Made by a program: the position numbers and the translations under genes. From positions 620,001 through 684,000 of the forward strand of contig CM054117.1 in NCBI GenBank assembly GCA_028673005.1: DNA of 64,000 nucleotides. The letters run 5' to 3'. Positions 31,093-42,974 of the stretch are shown here, piece after piece (position 1 is the stretch's first letter; the number at the start of each line of letters is the position of its first letter). The stretch is from Tanypteryx hageni (lineage: Eukaryota; Arthropoda; Insecta; Odonata; Petaluridae). Below the pieces are notes generated by a model that was not told the DNA's origin, ran no database searches, and was given only the letters and a program-made list of their open reading frames with translations.

Positions 31093-31221
31093 TGCATTTG
31101 AACGGACAACACAAAGATAATAGTGCTTTTCAGCAATAACGAAAAGAAATAAAAACATAGTTACACAAAGCAGTATCTTATTATATAAAGAGCAATCCAT
31201 TTTTCTGTGTGTCCGACCACT

Positions 31222-31265
31222 AAATTTATAATAATAATAATAATATAATAATATAATTTATTTCA
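31222..31265 (-). repeat. (ATT)n tail of the LINE
   Basis: Minus-strand AATAAATTA followed by ATTATTATATTATTATTATT marks the 3' terminus. Confidence 0.85.
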
Positions 31266-31367
31266 CCATTGGCAAATACATTTGCTAAGAAAGAGAAAAA
31301 AAAAATACAAAGCAAGATACAAGATTGATAACATACATCAAAAAGATCAAATAAAAGGAAAAAAAAT

Positions 31368-34220
31368 TCACACACAATCATCAAGGTATTCACAAACATT
31401 ATAATAAGTTTTCTTCAGAAGGAACTTCTTTACATTACTTTTGTACAATTTGTGGGAAGAAACTGATTTTATGTCCCCAGGTAATTTGTTATAAATTACA
31501 GAGGCTGAATGGTGAGGGCCTCTTTGACAAAGTACATTATTGTAATCATTAATATGAATGTCAAATAATGAACGAGTGAAATGGCTATGATATTCTGCAT
31601 TTGTGGGACAAAGTTGATGATTAGATCTAACAAAAGTTGCATAGCTCAAAATGTAAATGGATGGTAAAGTTAAGATATTGAGAGATGAAAATAAGGGTTT
31701 ACCGTGTGTGCGGTAAGACACTCTACATAAAGCTTTGACAGCTTGTTTCTGTAAAGAAAAGACTTTACTAGCCAGTCTGCAATTACCCCAAAATAGTATT
31801 CCATAGCTTAACAAAGAATGCACTTTAGCATAGTAGAGAGATAATAAGCTTTCAATAGGAAGTATTGGGGCCAACTTTCTTATCATAAAAACACCAGTGG
31901 CAACTTTTTTAGCAACTCCATTAATGTGATCTAGCCAATCCAACTCTTCATTAATAAGTAGCCCAAGTAAATTAGTTGACGTGTTTCTAGAGATGCTTTT
32001 ACTGCTCATTTTAAGAAGGGGGCTACAGGGTGGGATAGTTTTTTTTTATGAAATAGCAGGTAAGAGGTTTTATTGATATTTATGTCAAGATTGTTTAGAT
32101 TGCACCATTGCAACATTTGGTTGACTGATCTACTAGCAAACTCTGTCAGAAGTGGGAAACTATCAGCGGTTACCAGGCAGGATGTATCATCAGCATACAA
32201 GGTCGGAGAGCATTCTGTAAATTTGTTAGGAAGGTCATTCATGAAAATTATGAATAGTAAGGGTCCAAGAATTGATCCCTGGGGGACACCGATGTTGACT
32301 TTTAGAGGTGTAGAAAAGGCAGTGGTAGAGCCATTTCTAGCTCTTTGGGAAAACTTCACAATCTGATGACGATTACTTAGAAAAGAAATAATCCAATTTA
32401 GGGGCTTGCCTCTGATGCCCAAGTTGCAAAGTTTCACCGAAAGCATTTTGTGGTCAATTCTGTCAAAAGCTTTACTGAGGTCATAAAATATACCTAAAGT
32501 ATGCTTGTTGTTATTGAGAGATTGGTATATTCTGTTGATAAGGTTGAAGGCAGCAGTAGATGTAGACTTCTCTTTCCTGAATCCATGTTGATTAGGAGTT
32601 AACAAATTGAAGGAATTGAGGAAAAGCAGTATGCGATTGAAAAATAATTTTTCAAATATTTTGGAAAATACGGATAAAATAGAGATGGGTCTATAGTTCT
32701 CTGAGTCAGAGGGTGAACCTTTTTTTAGTATTGGAGACACATGAGAAAATTTTAAATTAGTATGGAACTGGCCAGAGCTGAAGGGTAGGTTGATTATGTC
32801 AGATAAGATAGGTGCAATGATGATGATGTTTCCTTAACAACAATCATAGGAATATCATCTATACCACAAGAAAAGGAATTTTCAAAAGATTTGATGATAC
32901 CTATTATTTCATAGGGATCAGTGGGGTGAAGAAAAACAGAAGGTGTGAAAACCGAGCTGGTATTACTGGAGGGATATTCAGGAGAAGATGCTGCATTAGT
33001 ATTAATATTGCAAAATTGATTGTTGAAATTCATAGCTATATCCATTGGGTCAAAAACTGATATCCCATTGAATTCGATGTGAGAAGGACTTAGATTGTTG
33101 ATTGCAGCATTGGAATTTAGTTTGATAATGTTCCATGATGCTTTAATCATATTTTTGGATTTATTTATGTAGTTAACATTTGCAGCTTTTCTCTCGGCTA
33201 ATAAGTGTATTCTAAAGTCCTTTAGGGCATATAAGTATGCACCATGAAGATTAGAGTCAACAAATTTATATTGAAAATATAAATCACGAACATATTGGGA
33301 CCTGATAATGAGATGAGGAGAGTATAACTTTCTTTTAAGCATTGTTACATTTTGTTTGATTTTTCTAACAGGAAAGGCTGCATTATAGCAGAGAGTAAAT
33401 ATTTGCATGAAAGCATTAAATTTAGAATCGACATCACTTGCGTTATGAACACCATCCCAAGATTCATGTGAGAGGTGGTGAAGAAATATTTTAATAGAAT
33501 AGTCATCAAAGATACGTTTACATATGTACATGGGGTTGGGTTGAAAGAGAGTTTGATTTAATTTAATGGTTATTTTTAGGCCCAGATGGTCAGAGAAGCC
33601 TGTAAAGATGGTTTCACAAGTGAAGGTATTAGGAGGTAAATCAGAAATTAGATAGTCAATAAGTGATTGAGTTTTGGGTGAGATTCGGGTAGGATTGTCA
33701 TTCACTACCTTTAGTCCAAAAGTGGATAGAAGATTTATGAGATCAGCCTTTTCAGAGGATTCATTCAATAAATCAATATTGATGTCACCAATCAATATCA
33801 TGCTGTTGATATTTTTCATTGATGTAAATATAATGGCATCATGTAGGCACGTAAAAAAATCATTAGTATTACTGCTGGGAGAACGATATATGGACAAAAG
33901 AGCATAACAATAGGTATCAATATTGATTAAAGCAACTGAGCATTCAAAACTTTTTTCAATGCTCTTGTTAAAACTGAGGCACTTCATATTTACAGAGGGT
34001 TTGCTATAGATGGCCACTCCTCCACACTTGAATTGCTGACGACAAAAGAATGTTATTAGGTTAAAACCATGAATATGAAACACAGATATTTCATTTGCTC
34101 TTAACCAATGTTCAGAAAGTATCAAGACATCAACATTAAGCTCCTGAAGTAGGAGCTCAAGGTTAAGGCCCTTATTCCTCAAGCACTGAATATTTATATA
34201 AAACCAATTTAATAATATAG
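31368..34220 (-). pseudogene. LINE ORF2: APE endonuclease and RT, two simple frameshifts
   Basis: It starts shortly after ORF1 (NSILLNWFYINIQ, about 34220). Endonuclease blocks: NIQCLRNKG, LSEHWLR, CGGVAIYS, IYRSPSS, IGDINIDLL, PTRISP, SLIDYLISD and FSDHLGLKI. RT blocks: SCGIDDIPM, PILKKGSPSDSENYRPISIL, FYDLSKAFDRIDH (motif A), GVPQGSILGPLLFIIFMNDL and YADDTSC (motif C, 32215-32195), then TNLLGLLINEELDW, HSLLSYGILFWGN and HHSASVIYNKLP. The shift near 32815 lies in an ATC repeat; the one near 32043 lies in an eight-base A run. Both could be slippage or assembly errors, so the gene may be active or nearly so. Confidence 0.9.
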
Positions 34221-34251
34221 AATTGGAGAGAGCACCCTCACTTGTACCTAG

Positions 34252-35449
34252 TCACAATTTCTTAGATCTAACAATACCACTCTGACCTCGAGTAACAGGC
34301 CTTTCGTTGGGTTTATATCTATCGTTAGAAACAGCATCGTGAACTTGAGCATTAGGAAATGGTACGGCGTTAGGAAACCGGGACACTGTTAGGAAACGAG
34401 ATGGCATTAGGCTCCGGAGAGGTAATGATGGCCGGGACGACATCCTGGACGGGAATGGCAACATGGACCGGGACAGCTTTGCAGACCGGAAGAGCATCGC
34501 GGACCAAAAGAGCATCGTGGACTGTGCTATTACTAATCATTCTAGAGGAACGATTTTCAATTTTATTATTGGAAGCTGTTAATGAGAGGGAAGGATTGAA
34601 ATGACTTTTCCTAAAGTAAAACTTGTTAATAGCAACATCGGCAGGCCAATTAGTCGGGTCAAACAGTTTCTCCGAGAAATCCGAGTTTGTTGATACTCGA
34701 AAGGATGAGTAATCACCTTTCGCGTTAAGTTTATGCACCACTGCCTCACAACCTATGTTATTCTTCACATAGTTCAGCACCTCACTCTCCGTAGTATTAA
34801 GTGCAAGTCTCCAAACATGAAGGGGCACTTGCCTTGTGGCACTTTGAAGAGAGGTTACACTAGAATTCACTCCGGTGCCAACAATCACTTTACGCTTATG
34901 ACGCTTATTCACAAAAAGTTTGAAAGGTACATCATCATCGTCATTGACTGCCGGTAAATTGGGATTGATTTCTATATTATCATCACTTAAGTTCACCTTG
35001 TTCGATTTATTCACTGCCTCACAGTAAGAGATGTTAACCTGATGAGACATATCAGATGGGTTCGTAGCCACATGTTCACGAACGGATGGTTTCACTGAAG
35101 GAATGAGCTTAGGATGTACAATCTTGGTTTCATAAATCAAGCAGTCATTCGTGGTTGCAGGAGACAATATTTTATTCTCTGCTGCAGGTAGACTCATTGA
35201 AATTTCCTTCCTCTCGGGAAAACAGGCAGTCGTTTTCTTCGTAATGGCTGACGTCTTGTCGATGACACAGTTAATACAAGCCCAGAAGATGGAGGAAGAC
35301 TCATTTAGAACTTTAAATGTTGTCTCGTTAATTCCTATACATTCAATGTGAAAAGGTCGGGTACAAAAACCACAAAGAGTGAACTTATCATAATGTTTAA
35401 AGTCATTACTACAGGAGCTACACCAATACGCGACTGCACATGATGCCAT
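34252..35449 (-). pseudogene. LINE ORF1 with PHD-type zinc finger
   Basis: ORF1 proteins bind LINE RNA in the cytoplasmic particle. Start taken at 35449 (MASCAVAYWCSSC); the frame is open a little upstream but that part belongs to the flanking repeat. Residues 9-60 form a PHD-like finger: C-x2-C (WCSSC), then CGFC, RPFHIEC and WACINC, the C4HC3 order known in several CR1/L2-type ORF1s. Residues 200-320 (VPLHVWRLALNTTESEVLNY, then VHKLN, SSFRVST) look like a small fold in the RRM position. A low-complexity tail repeats VHDALxV and FPNxVP units. A one-base shift near 34375 moves the last 45 codons into another frame. Confidence 0.8.
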
Positions 35450-35491
35450 ATTGGACAAATGATGATACTTTAAGACTACACGGTGTGTGTA

Positions 35492-35720
35492 TATCCCATA
35501 AGAGAACACTTACAAATCCCCTTTTTCACTTGCAGGCTTTTTTTCATTTACAAAGTTAAATTAGAGGTAATTAACCTGAGTTCTTCAAATAGGGATCATT
35601 GTAAAGAAACATAAACAAAGATTTTTTCTGTCATAGGATTTTGCCTTTGGTTCGAAATCGTTCGAATTTTGCTTAAGAATTCAAAATTTCAGCAAAATAT
35701 TCCGTTTTTAGTGAAAGGTC
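35492..35720. repeat. Dispersed repeat R, copy C
   Basis: Similar to 54170-54600 and 56930-57360. Shared words are CCCATAWGA, ACTTGCAAGC-like, AAATTAGA, ATCATTGTAAAGRAAA and GGTTCGAAAT. The LINE 5' end sits inside it. Confidence 0.55.
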
Positions 35721-36175
35721 CCCCCTTGGTGACAGAATAGATTGTTGAACTCGAGATCACCATTGTTATATGGTTTTTATATGCTTCATTGTTATATGAT
35801 TTTTATAAGCATATGCATACATGGGCTTAATAGGAAGTAATCTATCACTCCTCAGGCTGATGTAATGTTTAAGTGGAAATAAGACAAATCCTTATAATTC
35901 TAACCTGAAAGACAATCCATTCATGAACTCAGCTATACATCATCATCTACGAAACTTGCCTCTATCAACCATAGTAATGCAATGATTTACCTTAGTTGTT
36001 AACTTTATTTTGCATTTAGCCATTGATGTCTTAAACTTGCGAATAATTTAACTCCAATCCATATGAAGATATTATATGAAAAGAACTTTGAATGACATTC
36101 CATGAACATTGATGGACATTTTCCCAAAGATGTTATTTTCCACTTTATTTAGCATTTTGAAATAAATTTTTTACA
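35721..36175. other. A+T-rich stretch without gene
   Basis: Nothing recognised; no TIR of the downstream Polinton could be found here. Confidence 0.5.
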
Positions 36176-36292
36176 TCTCTCTCTCTCCCTCCCTCCCTTT
36201 CTCTCGCACCCTCCCCCCTCCTCATCCCAATCACCACATCTCCCCATCCCCTCCCTCCCTCCATCTACCCTCCCTCCCTCTCTCTCTCTCTC
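36176..36292. repeat. Polypyrimidine low-complexity tract
   Basis: About 115 bases of CT-rich repeats (TCTCTC, CCCTCC, CCTCCCCC) nearly free of purines. Such tracts can form triplex DNA. Confidence 0.85.
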
Positions 36293-37029
36293 ATATTAAA
36301 TCATTCAAAGCATGCATACCTTGTATATAAAACATATATGGATTAAGGCATCAATACAATCTCATTATTTATTTTTCTATAAAACGGTCTAGGTCTAAAG
36401 ATCTAACGTCAGTTCTTTCTAACTTTAATTTGCAAAAGAGTAACTCTTTAAGTCGAAAAATAGTAAATGTAACGATGCGTTTGTTAAGGGCTAAATAACC
36501 AGTAATGTCTCAAGATTTTATAATTGAAGATCTTAGTGATGTTAGTGATATTAGCGATAGTGACAGCGACATAAGGGATAGGGAATACATAGAAACAATT
36601 TGTGAAATTCTTAACTGACTTAATTTATGAAAAAAATAGTGATAATGTTTCGAGGGTGAAGTATTGCAATGATAAATTATTTACTATACAAGATGTGAGC
36701 TTATGTAATTGTTACAGGAATGGGGAATGTAATTGCATGAGTGTTGAAACCGTTATTTTTTTTCAGATACCACAAATCAAATAAATTAATTATAAATTAT
36801 TATAAATTTATTATCTATTTTAATTTCTTTCATTATTTTTTAAATGGTCAGGATGGAAACACTTTGTGAGGTGTTTTTTATATTTTAACCTGCAATATCG
36901 CATAGCTTATGAAATGAGTAATGTGCATATGTGACATGTGATACAGAGGTGGAAACCGAGTCATAGAAATTCAATTGCCAGTGAGGAATCATTTGAAGAT
37001 ATTTTGGGTGAGTGGAGATGGATTGAATA
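36293..37029. other. Unassigned sequence before the Polinton polymerase
   Basis: Holds a 37-codon acidic frame from ATG 36505 (MSQDFIIEDLSDVSDISDSD...) that I do not recognise. It resembles acidic leaders of several transposases but nothing follows it. The left end of the Polinton should lie here; no AG...CT inverted repeat is evident. Confidence 0.35.
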
Positions 37030-40000
37030 GAGATAATATTTTGTTTTTGGATAGCATTAAAGATTGATATCCATAAAGGTCAGTGAGCAATTGAACAATA
37101 CAGCCTTAAAAGTTAACATGTTGGTTAAGGTGATATATATGAAAGATGAAGTGGTGGATGAGAGATGTTTCAAAACCAAAAATGTCAGGATCCTCCAAAC
37201 CAATAACACTGATGAAATAATAGATGGTCTTTTCAGTAAATTATTGAAGGAAAAATCTGAACATTGAACAAAAGGTTCCTGTTGGTCATTGAGCAAGATC
37301 CTCAACCTTGAGCTGAGAATCAATAAGTACACTTCTTTGAGGGTGCCCATATGTATTGAACTCCCATCCAAAATAAAAAACAAAGGCATTCATCAATGTA
37401 GGTAATTTTGATGAATTTTGTTTTAAATATGCTATTTGGGTTAAGAATGTTCCAAGGAACCCTCAGCAGATCTCAAATTATGATAATGAAGAGTTCCATC
37501 AGGGATACAATTGGAATTTTATCAAGTACCCTGTAGAACTCTCTCAAATTTCAAAATTTGAAAAAGTAAACAACAAGTAATCAACGTTTTCAGCCTTGAT
37601 AAAAAAATAACATGTACACCATCAAAGTAGTAGGTGATGAACTCAATGACCATCGTGACCTTTCACTCTTGACTGATGGTGAAAAGAATCGTTTTGCTTC
37701 ATTAGTAATTACGAGTGCTTGGTTAGGAATCAGATGACAAAAAATCATCATAATATTTACATTTGCAAGAGATGTTTCGTGCACTTCCATGATAAGGATA
37801 GACTCATGGAGCATAAACGGGGCTGCAAAATCAATGCTCCAGCAAAAATTGTGCTACCTACAGATGATGACAAGTGGGTAAAATTCAAGAATTTCAGACA
37901 CTCCATGCAAGTCTCTTTCGTGGTTTATGCTGATTTTGAATGCATTTTTCCTAAGATTCAAACCTGCAAACATAGCATTCATATTCAAAACTTACTCAAA
38001 AACATGAGGTGATGCCTTTTTGTTTTCTTCTCATTTTATCCTTTGGGGAAGTTTTTGATCCAGTTTTATACTGTGGTCCTGATGTTGTGGAGGTTTTTGT
38101 TCAGAATATGAAGGAAGTTGCAGAACTCGTGTGGAGAGTATATGAAAACGTGACCCCTACGGTTGCAATGACTCCAAACAAGGAGAAAGCATTCAAAAGG
38201 GTGACTGTTTGTCACATTTGTGGGGAGGAATTAGGTGATGATTGCATGAAAGATCACTGTCATCTCACAGGCATGTATCGAGGAGCTGCTCATTCAAATT
38301 GTAACCTAAATTTCAAAATTCCAAAATTTCTCCCTGTTTTCATCTACAATCTATCCAGTTATGACTCCCACCCGATCATTCCTCAGGTTATGATGAAAAG
38401 GAAATACATTGCATCCCCAACTTGGAGGAAAAATATATTTCCTTTTCGAAGAAGGTGAGTGAAAACTTTTCCATCAGGTTCCTCAAAACCTTTTGATTCA
38501 TGGCTTCTTCCCTCTCAAAATTAGTTGAAAATCTCCCCTGAGATAAGTTAGAGCAAACGGCAAAGATTTTTGGAGAATAACTGAACTTGGTCACTCATGA
38601 AGGTGTTTTCCCATATGAATACGTAGACTGCTGGGACAAATTGAACAATGTGTGCTTACCGCCCAAAGAGGAATTTTATAGTCAGTTGACTCAGGAACAC
38701 ATCAAAGATGAGGACTATGACTATGTTAAGAATATGTGGAATGATTTTAATTGTTTGACTTTAGGATAATATATAAATCTTTATCTGAAGGCTGACATTT
38801 TGCTGTTAGCTAATGTTTTTGGAAATTTTAGGGAAGTATGCATGAAAACATACAAATTATACCCAGCATGGTACTCCAGCACATCAGGTTTTGCATTTGA
38901 TGCCATGTTAAAATACATTAAAATTAACCTTGAACTGATGAATGACTATGACATGATTTTGATGGAAGAGTAGGGTATTCGTGGTGGAATCAGTCAGTGC
39001 ATGCAAAGATATTCTGAGGCCAATAACAAGTATCTAAATAATTTTAACCAAGAGATTGAATCTCGTTATATTGCTTATTTAGATGCTAACAATCTCTATG
39101 GCTGGGCAGTGAGTAAATACCCCATAGTGGCTTGATCGGGAGGAAATTCAAAATTTTAACTTAACCTCCATTTCAGATGATCATTCAAAAGGTTACATTT
39201 TAGAAGTCGATTTAGAATATCTGACTGATCTCTACCATGAACACAATGATCTACCATTATGTCCTGAAAATAAAATTCCTTCAGGTGGTAAGCATACAAA
39301 ACTGTTTACAACTCTAGACGATAAAACAAAGCATGTCATTCACTATGTTAACCTAAAACAGGCTCTATTTCTTGGACTAAGACACAAGGCAATTCACCAA
39401 GTCATTGAATTTAACCAATCTCCATGATTGAAATCATACATTGATTTAAACACCAACCAGGAAAATTGCAGAAAATGATTTTGAAAAGGATTTTTACAAG
39501 TTAATGAATAATCCTGTTGTTGGTAAAATTATGGAGAACATTCAAAAGAGGGCGAGTTTTAAATTGGTTTCCAACCCTAAAAAGTTGGACAAACTAATGT
39601 TCAAATCAACATTCATCAACCGAACAATCATTAATGAAAATTTAGTCATTGTTTATTTGAGAAAATCTCAAATTTAAATGGATAAACCTATTTATATAGG
39701 ATTGTCCATTTTAGAATTAAGTAAAACATTAGTGTATGACTTTCAGTATCGGAGGATGAAGCCTAAATTTGGTGACAGGTTAAATCTATGTTACATGGAC
39801 ACTGACAGCTTCATTTATGAAGTAAGGACTGATGACTTTTACAAAGATATGTTGATTGACTTGGACTTTTATGACACATCAAATTTTCCAAAGGATCATC
39901 CTTGCTTCTCCAATAAAAATAAAAAGATGATAGAGAAAATGAAAGATGAAAATAACAGACAGACAATGTCATATTTTGTAGGATTGAGAAGAATATTATA

Positions 40001-40133
40001 TGCATTTAAAGTTAGAGATTCAAAGGTAAGGAAAAAAGGAAAAGGTATAACCAAAGCAGTTATCAATAAAGGTTTAAAATTTGAAGATTATGTAAATTTT
40101 TCAGTGATAATTCTATTGTATTTCGCAAAATGA
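37030..40133 (+). pseudogene. Polinton protein-primed DNA polymerase B, decayed
   Basis: This family copies the linear Polinton genome from a terminal protein. Blocks in order: KVNMLVKVIYM and CFKTKNVRILQTNNTDEIID with KGSCWSLSK (N-terminal Polinton region, 37090-37330); a C-x2-C...H...C finger (ICKRCFVHFHDKDRLMEHKRGC, 37760-37830, split here as ICKRC and HKRGC); VVYADFEC (exonuclease motif I, about 37920); VCHICGEEL, DHCHLTG and YRGAAHSNCN; YNLSSYDSH (exonuclease II); YLKADILLLANVFGNFREVC; YLDANNLYGWAVSKYP (palm motif A); and LCYMDTDSF (motif C, about 39786). A dozen stops and shifts break it. The span of about 1,030 codons is close to normal length, so the decay is mostly point changes. Confidence 0.88.
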
Positions 40134-40229
40134 ATGTGATTAAAAGTAAAAACCATGAACTTTATTCGATAGAAATCAATAAGGTTGCCTTGAGTGCTTC
40201 TGATGACAAATGGTATGTGATGATGGGAT

Positions 40230-40745
40230 AAATACCTTAGCATGTGGAAACTAAAATTCCAAATTTAAAGAGAAACTGGGAAGAAGCCTTTGAAGGCGAT
40301 CCTTGGATAAATATTTTTGCCATGGGAAATTTTTGTTCAGTAAAGATTATGAGTGTAAAGTGGAAACATCCATTTACTTGCATCTGTAGTGGTCCAAGCT
40401 GTTATGGAAAACAACATTTGTAGAAACATTTTTGTAAAATTTACCGCAAGGGAAATATTAGACAGTGTGGAGTTGCAGTTTTGAAAGAGAAACTTTGCTT
40501 AAAGGTGCTAAAATTGAAAATTGATTCCATCCCTGAAGAACACAAGCAGAATACCAACATTATATGTCATATATGATTTGATGCATGTAGCATATAATAA
40601 GCAAGTCAGCGAATTATTCATGAGAGGTTCCAACCATTTCAATATTTCAGTCATACTGATTACACAGAATGCATTTTATCAGTCCTCAATCGAGAAATAT
40701 TTCTCTCAATGTGAAGTATATCATAGTGTTCTGAAATCCTCATGA
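40230..40745 (+). pseudogene. Polinton FtsK/HerA-type packaging ATPase, broken
   Basis: In Polintons and adenovirus-like relatives this ATPase is thought to pump DNA into capsids. WKHPFTCICSGPSCYGKQ (about 40363-40420) corresponds to the Walker A region HPFT...GPxGxGKT but has a damaged loop. Downstream, IYDLMHVAYNKQVSELFMRG and SNHFNISVILITQNAFYQSS (40566-40690) match the Walker B/sensor part (DDLM..., LFTKGSHH, SVIYITQNLF). A shift near 40430 and others break the frame. It directly follows the polymerase and precedes the basic protein at 40874. Confidence 0.8.
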
Positions 40746-40873
40746 TAAACTTCAGTTTAGTCATCTAGCGAGGCAGGTATATCAGGAGAATTCGACCGAG
40801 TTGACGATAGTATATAAGGAGGCAACATCAGAACCTTACAGTTATTTAGTCTTAGACCTTTTGCAGGAGGCAG

Positions 40874-41581
40874 ATGACCACTTTCAATTTAGGATACAAA
40901 TTTTCCCCAATGAAATTACAATCATTTATGCTCCAGAACATACGATTTAAGATGAAAAGATTGAAATCTAATAAGCATTTGCTACATGTATTGAAAGTAG
41001 CTAAACCAAAATTACGTAAAGTGATTTTGAAAGAAGGTAGCAACGATTTCATTGAAACTTTGTATGAGTGCTGTTTGAATACCTTAAATGGAAATATTAA
41101 ATTGAGCCCATCATCGAAGAACAAGTTATCTAAATATTGTAAGATTATAAGAGTAATAGGTAATAAAAATAAATCTTTGAAGCAGAAAAGGAAATTGTTG
41201 ATACAAAAAGGTTTTATTCCAGTTTTACTAGGCACTCTTCTTTATAGTGTAAGGAAGTCAACTATTTGGAAAATGAGTCTTAAAAATATGCTCTTAATTA
41301 ACCCTGATTTATTCAATAGAGAACAATCCAAAGATCGAGTATTGAGATTGGATGATGATATGCAAAATATTATGAATAGAAAAGATTTGAATGACTTGGA
41401 TAAATGGCACCTTTATAAGCATGCTTTGGATATGTACTTAAATATTGCTGCAGAAAAAAGAAAGCCCATCTCTATTCCAATACTGAAAGAGGAAAAATGT
41501 TCCAGTTCTCCTCCTCTGACACCTAAGAGAGATGCATATTTTGAAAAGAAAACATTTGAGCTCTCTCCCGATGTCTCCTAA
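40874..41581 (+). CDS. Polinton conserved basic protein of unknown role
   Basis: An open 235-codon frame, the longest intact gene in this Polinton. It is rich in Lys and Arg: RFKMKRLKSNKHLLHVLKVA, then KLRKVILKEGSNDFIETLYE, CCLNTLNGNIKLS, KLSKYCKIIRVIGNKNKSLK and LIQKGFIPVLLGTLLYSV. The pattern LL..L......R..IL......I..ICEC..N.L.G...L......L resembles a protein that recurs between the ATPase and integrase in Polintons and in domesticated relatives; I do not know its function. The tail (SSPPLTPKRD) is low complexity. Start ATG 40874 follows the ATPase remnant by about 130 bases. Confidence 0.6.
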   Translation: MTTFNLGYKFSPMKLQSFMLQNIRFKMKRLKSNKHLLHVLKVAKPKLRKVILKEGSNDFIETLYECCLNTLNGNIKLSPSSKNKLSKYCKIIRVIGNKNKSLKQKRKLLIQKGFIPVLLGTLLYSVRKSTIWKMSLKNMLLINPDLFNREQSKDRVLRLDDDMQNIMNRKDLNDLDKWHLYKHALDMYLNIAAEKRKPISIPILKEEKCSSSPPLTPKRDAYFEKKTFELSPDVS

Positions 41582-41769
41582 GAGAAAGTTTGAATAGTAT
41601 AATGAAACGTCTCAGAGTCAATAACCAATGTATAGATAAACAATGGAGGCATATGATGAAAAGAATGGGAAAAACAAGAGAATTGTTAAGAGAAAAGGGA
41701 ATTAAAAAAGAATCAAATTGGGAAGAAGTGAGGGAAAGCAAATTACCAAGAAGAGGGGAATGAGTTCAA

Positions 41770-42860
41770 AAACCAAAAATAGTTTGGAGTCTGATGAAAT
41801 TTTAGAATCCTTTTATGATGACCCTTCTAACCAAGCAGGATTTTCCACAATCAATAAATTGTATAAAGCATTGGGTAAAAATAAGTTATCAAAAAGATAC
41901 ATTCAGGATTGGTAGAATTCACAGGACACTTATACATTAAACAGATCTTTATGAAAATGTTTCCAAAGAAATTTTTACGATGTTGATTATATTGATGAAA
42001 GTTGGCAATGTGACTTAAATGATATGCAAAATTTGAAAAAGTATAACATTTAATTTTCATATATTATAACCATTATAGGTTTATTCTCAAAATATGCTTG
42101 GGCAGTTCCTTTGAAGAGCAAGATGGAGGAAGAAATGGTGAGGGCATTTGATTATATTTTAAAACATAGAAAACCTTTAAAATTACAAAGCAATAAAGGC
42201 TCTGAATTTAGGAATAAAAAGTTTCAAGATTTCCTTAATAGAAAAAAACATCAAGTTTTATTATAATCATAACTCTGATGTCAAAGCTGCCATAGTAGAA
42301 AGATTCAATAGGATGTTAAAATCTAAGATGTATAAGTATTTTATGAAAATTAATACCTATAATTATGAGAACATATTACCAAAATTATTGAAAGGGTATA
42401 ATGCTATGATTCATTCATCTATTGGGATAACACCATCTGACATGAATGAATCAAATGCTTTTCTCATGAAAAAAAACTACTCGATAGAGGAAAGAGAAAA
42501 ATAAAGCCAGAAAATAAGGTGGGTGATTACGTTAGGATGAGCAAGGAGAGAATTCCATTCTCTAAAGGATACCCTCTAAACTATACAACTGAGATATTTA
42601 AAATTAAATCTGTTATTTTAGAGAATATGGTTCCTATCTACATGTTAGAAAATTTGAATGGTGAACCCATTGAGGGAAATTTTTATGGTCCGGAATTAAG
42701 ATGAACAGTTATATCTAAAACTACTGAATTTAAAATAGATAAAATATCGAGGAGAAGAGGAAAAGGTAAGTCTGGAATATTTTGTCAAGTGTGTAGGATA
42801 TCCTGATTCTTTTAAGTCATGGGTAAAAACATCGACTGTGAATCATTTAAAAAGATGAAA
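41770..42860 (+). pseudogene. Polinton retroviral-type integrase with chromodomain, broken
   Basis: It would insert the element's ends with a 6 bp target duplication. Blocks: ESFYDDPSNQAGFSTINKLY, QDTYTLN, YDVDYIDESWQCDLND (first catalytic Asp region), IITIIGLFSKYAWAVPLKSK, KLQSNKGSEFRNKKF (second acidic site, where the usual Asp is Asn), SDVKAAIVERFNRMLKSKMY (catalytic Glu), YNAMIHSSIGITPSDM, VGDYVRMSK (SH3-like), then EFKIDKISRRRGKGK and EYFVKCVGYPDSFKSWV in another frame (chromodomain, 42722-42857). Frameshifts at about 41920, 42060, 42260 and 42770. The Asp-to-Asn change alone would inactivate the site. Confidence 0.85.
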
Positions 42861-42974
42861 ATTTATACATCAATTTTGAACTTGCTTTGTGAAGAAAGAT
42901 AACAGAGTGACTAAGTCTCAACAATAGTTAATATTGATTCATTATAAATTGGGATGCTAAAGACTACATAAAAA

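Larger units (their letters stand above)
31222..35490 (-). mobile_element. Near-complete LINE with PHD-finger ORF1 and EN-RT ORF2
   Basis: The best-preserved TE in the window. Minus-strand order: 5' end near 35490, ORF1 35449-34252, ORF2 34200-31368, then a leader to AATAAATTA and an (ATT)n tail at about 31265-31222. Only a few one-base breaks separate it from two intact ORFs, and the two clearest lie in a homopolymer and an ATC repeat. The 5' end abuts a dispersed repeat (35492-35720) that also occurs at 54170-54600 and 56930-57360. I saw no clear target duplication. Clade is CR1/Jockey-like by ORF1 type and short-repeat tail; exact placement needs a tree. Confidence 0.88.
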
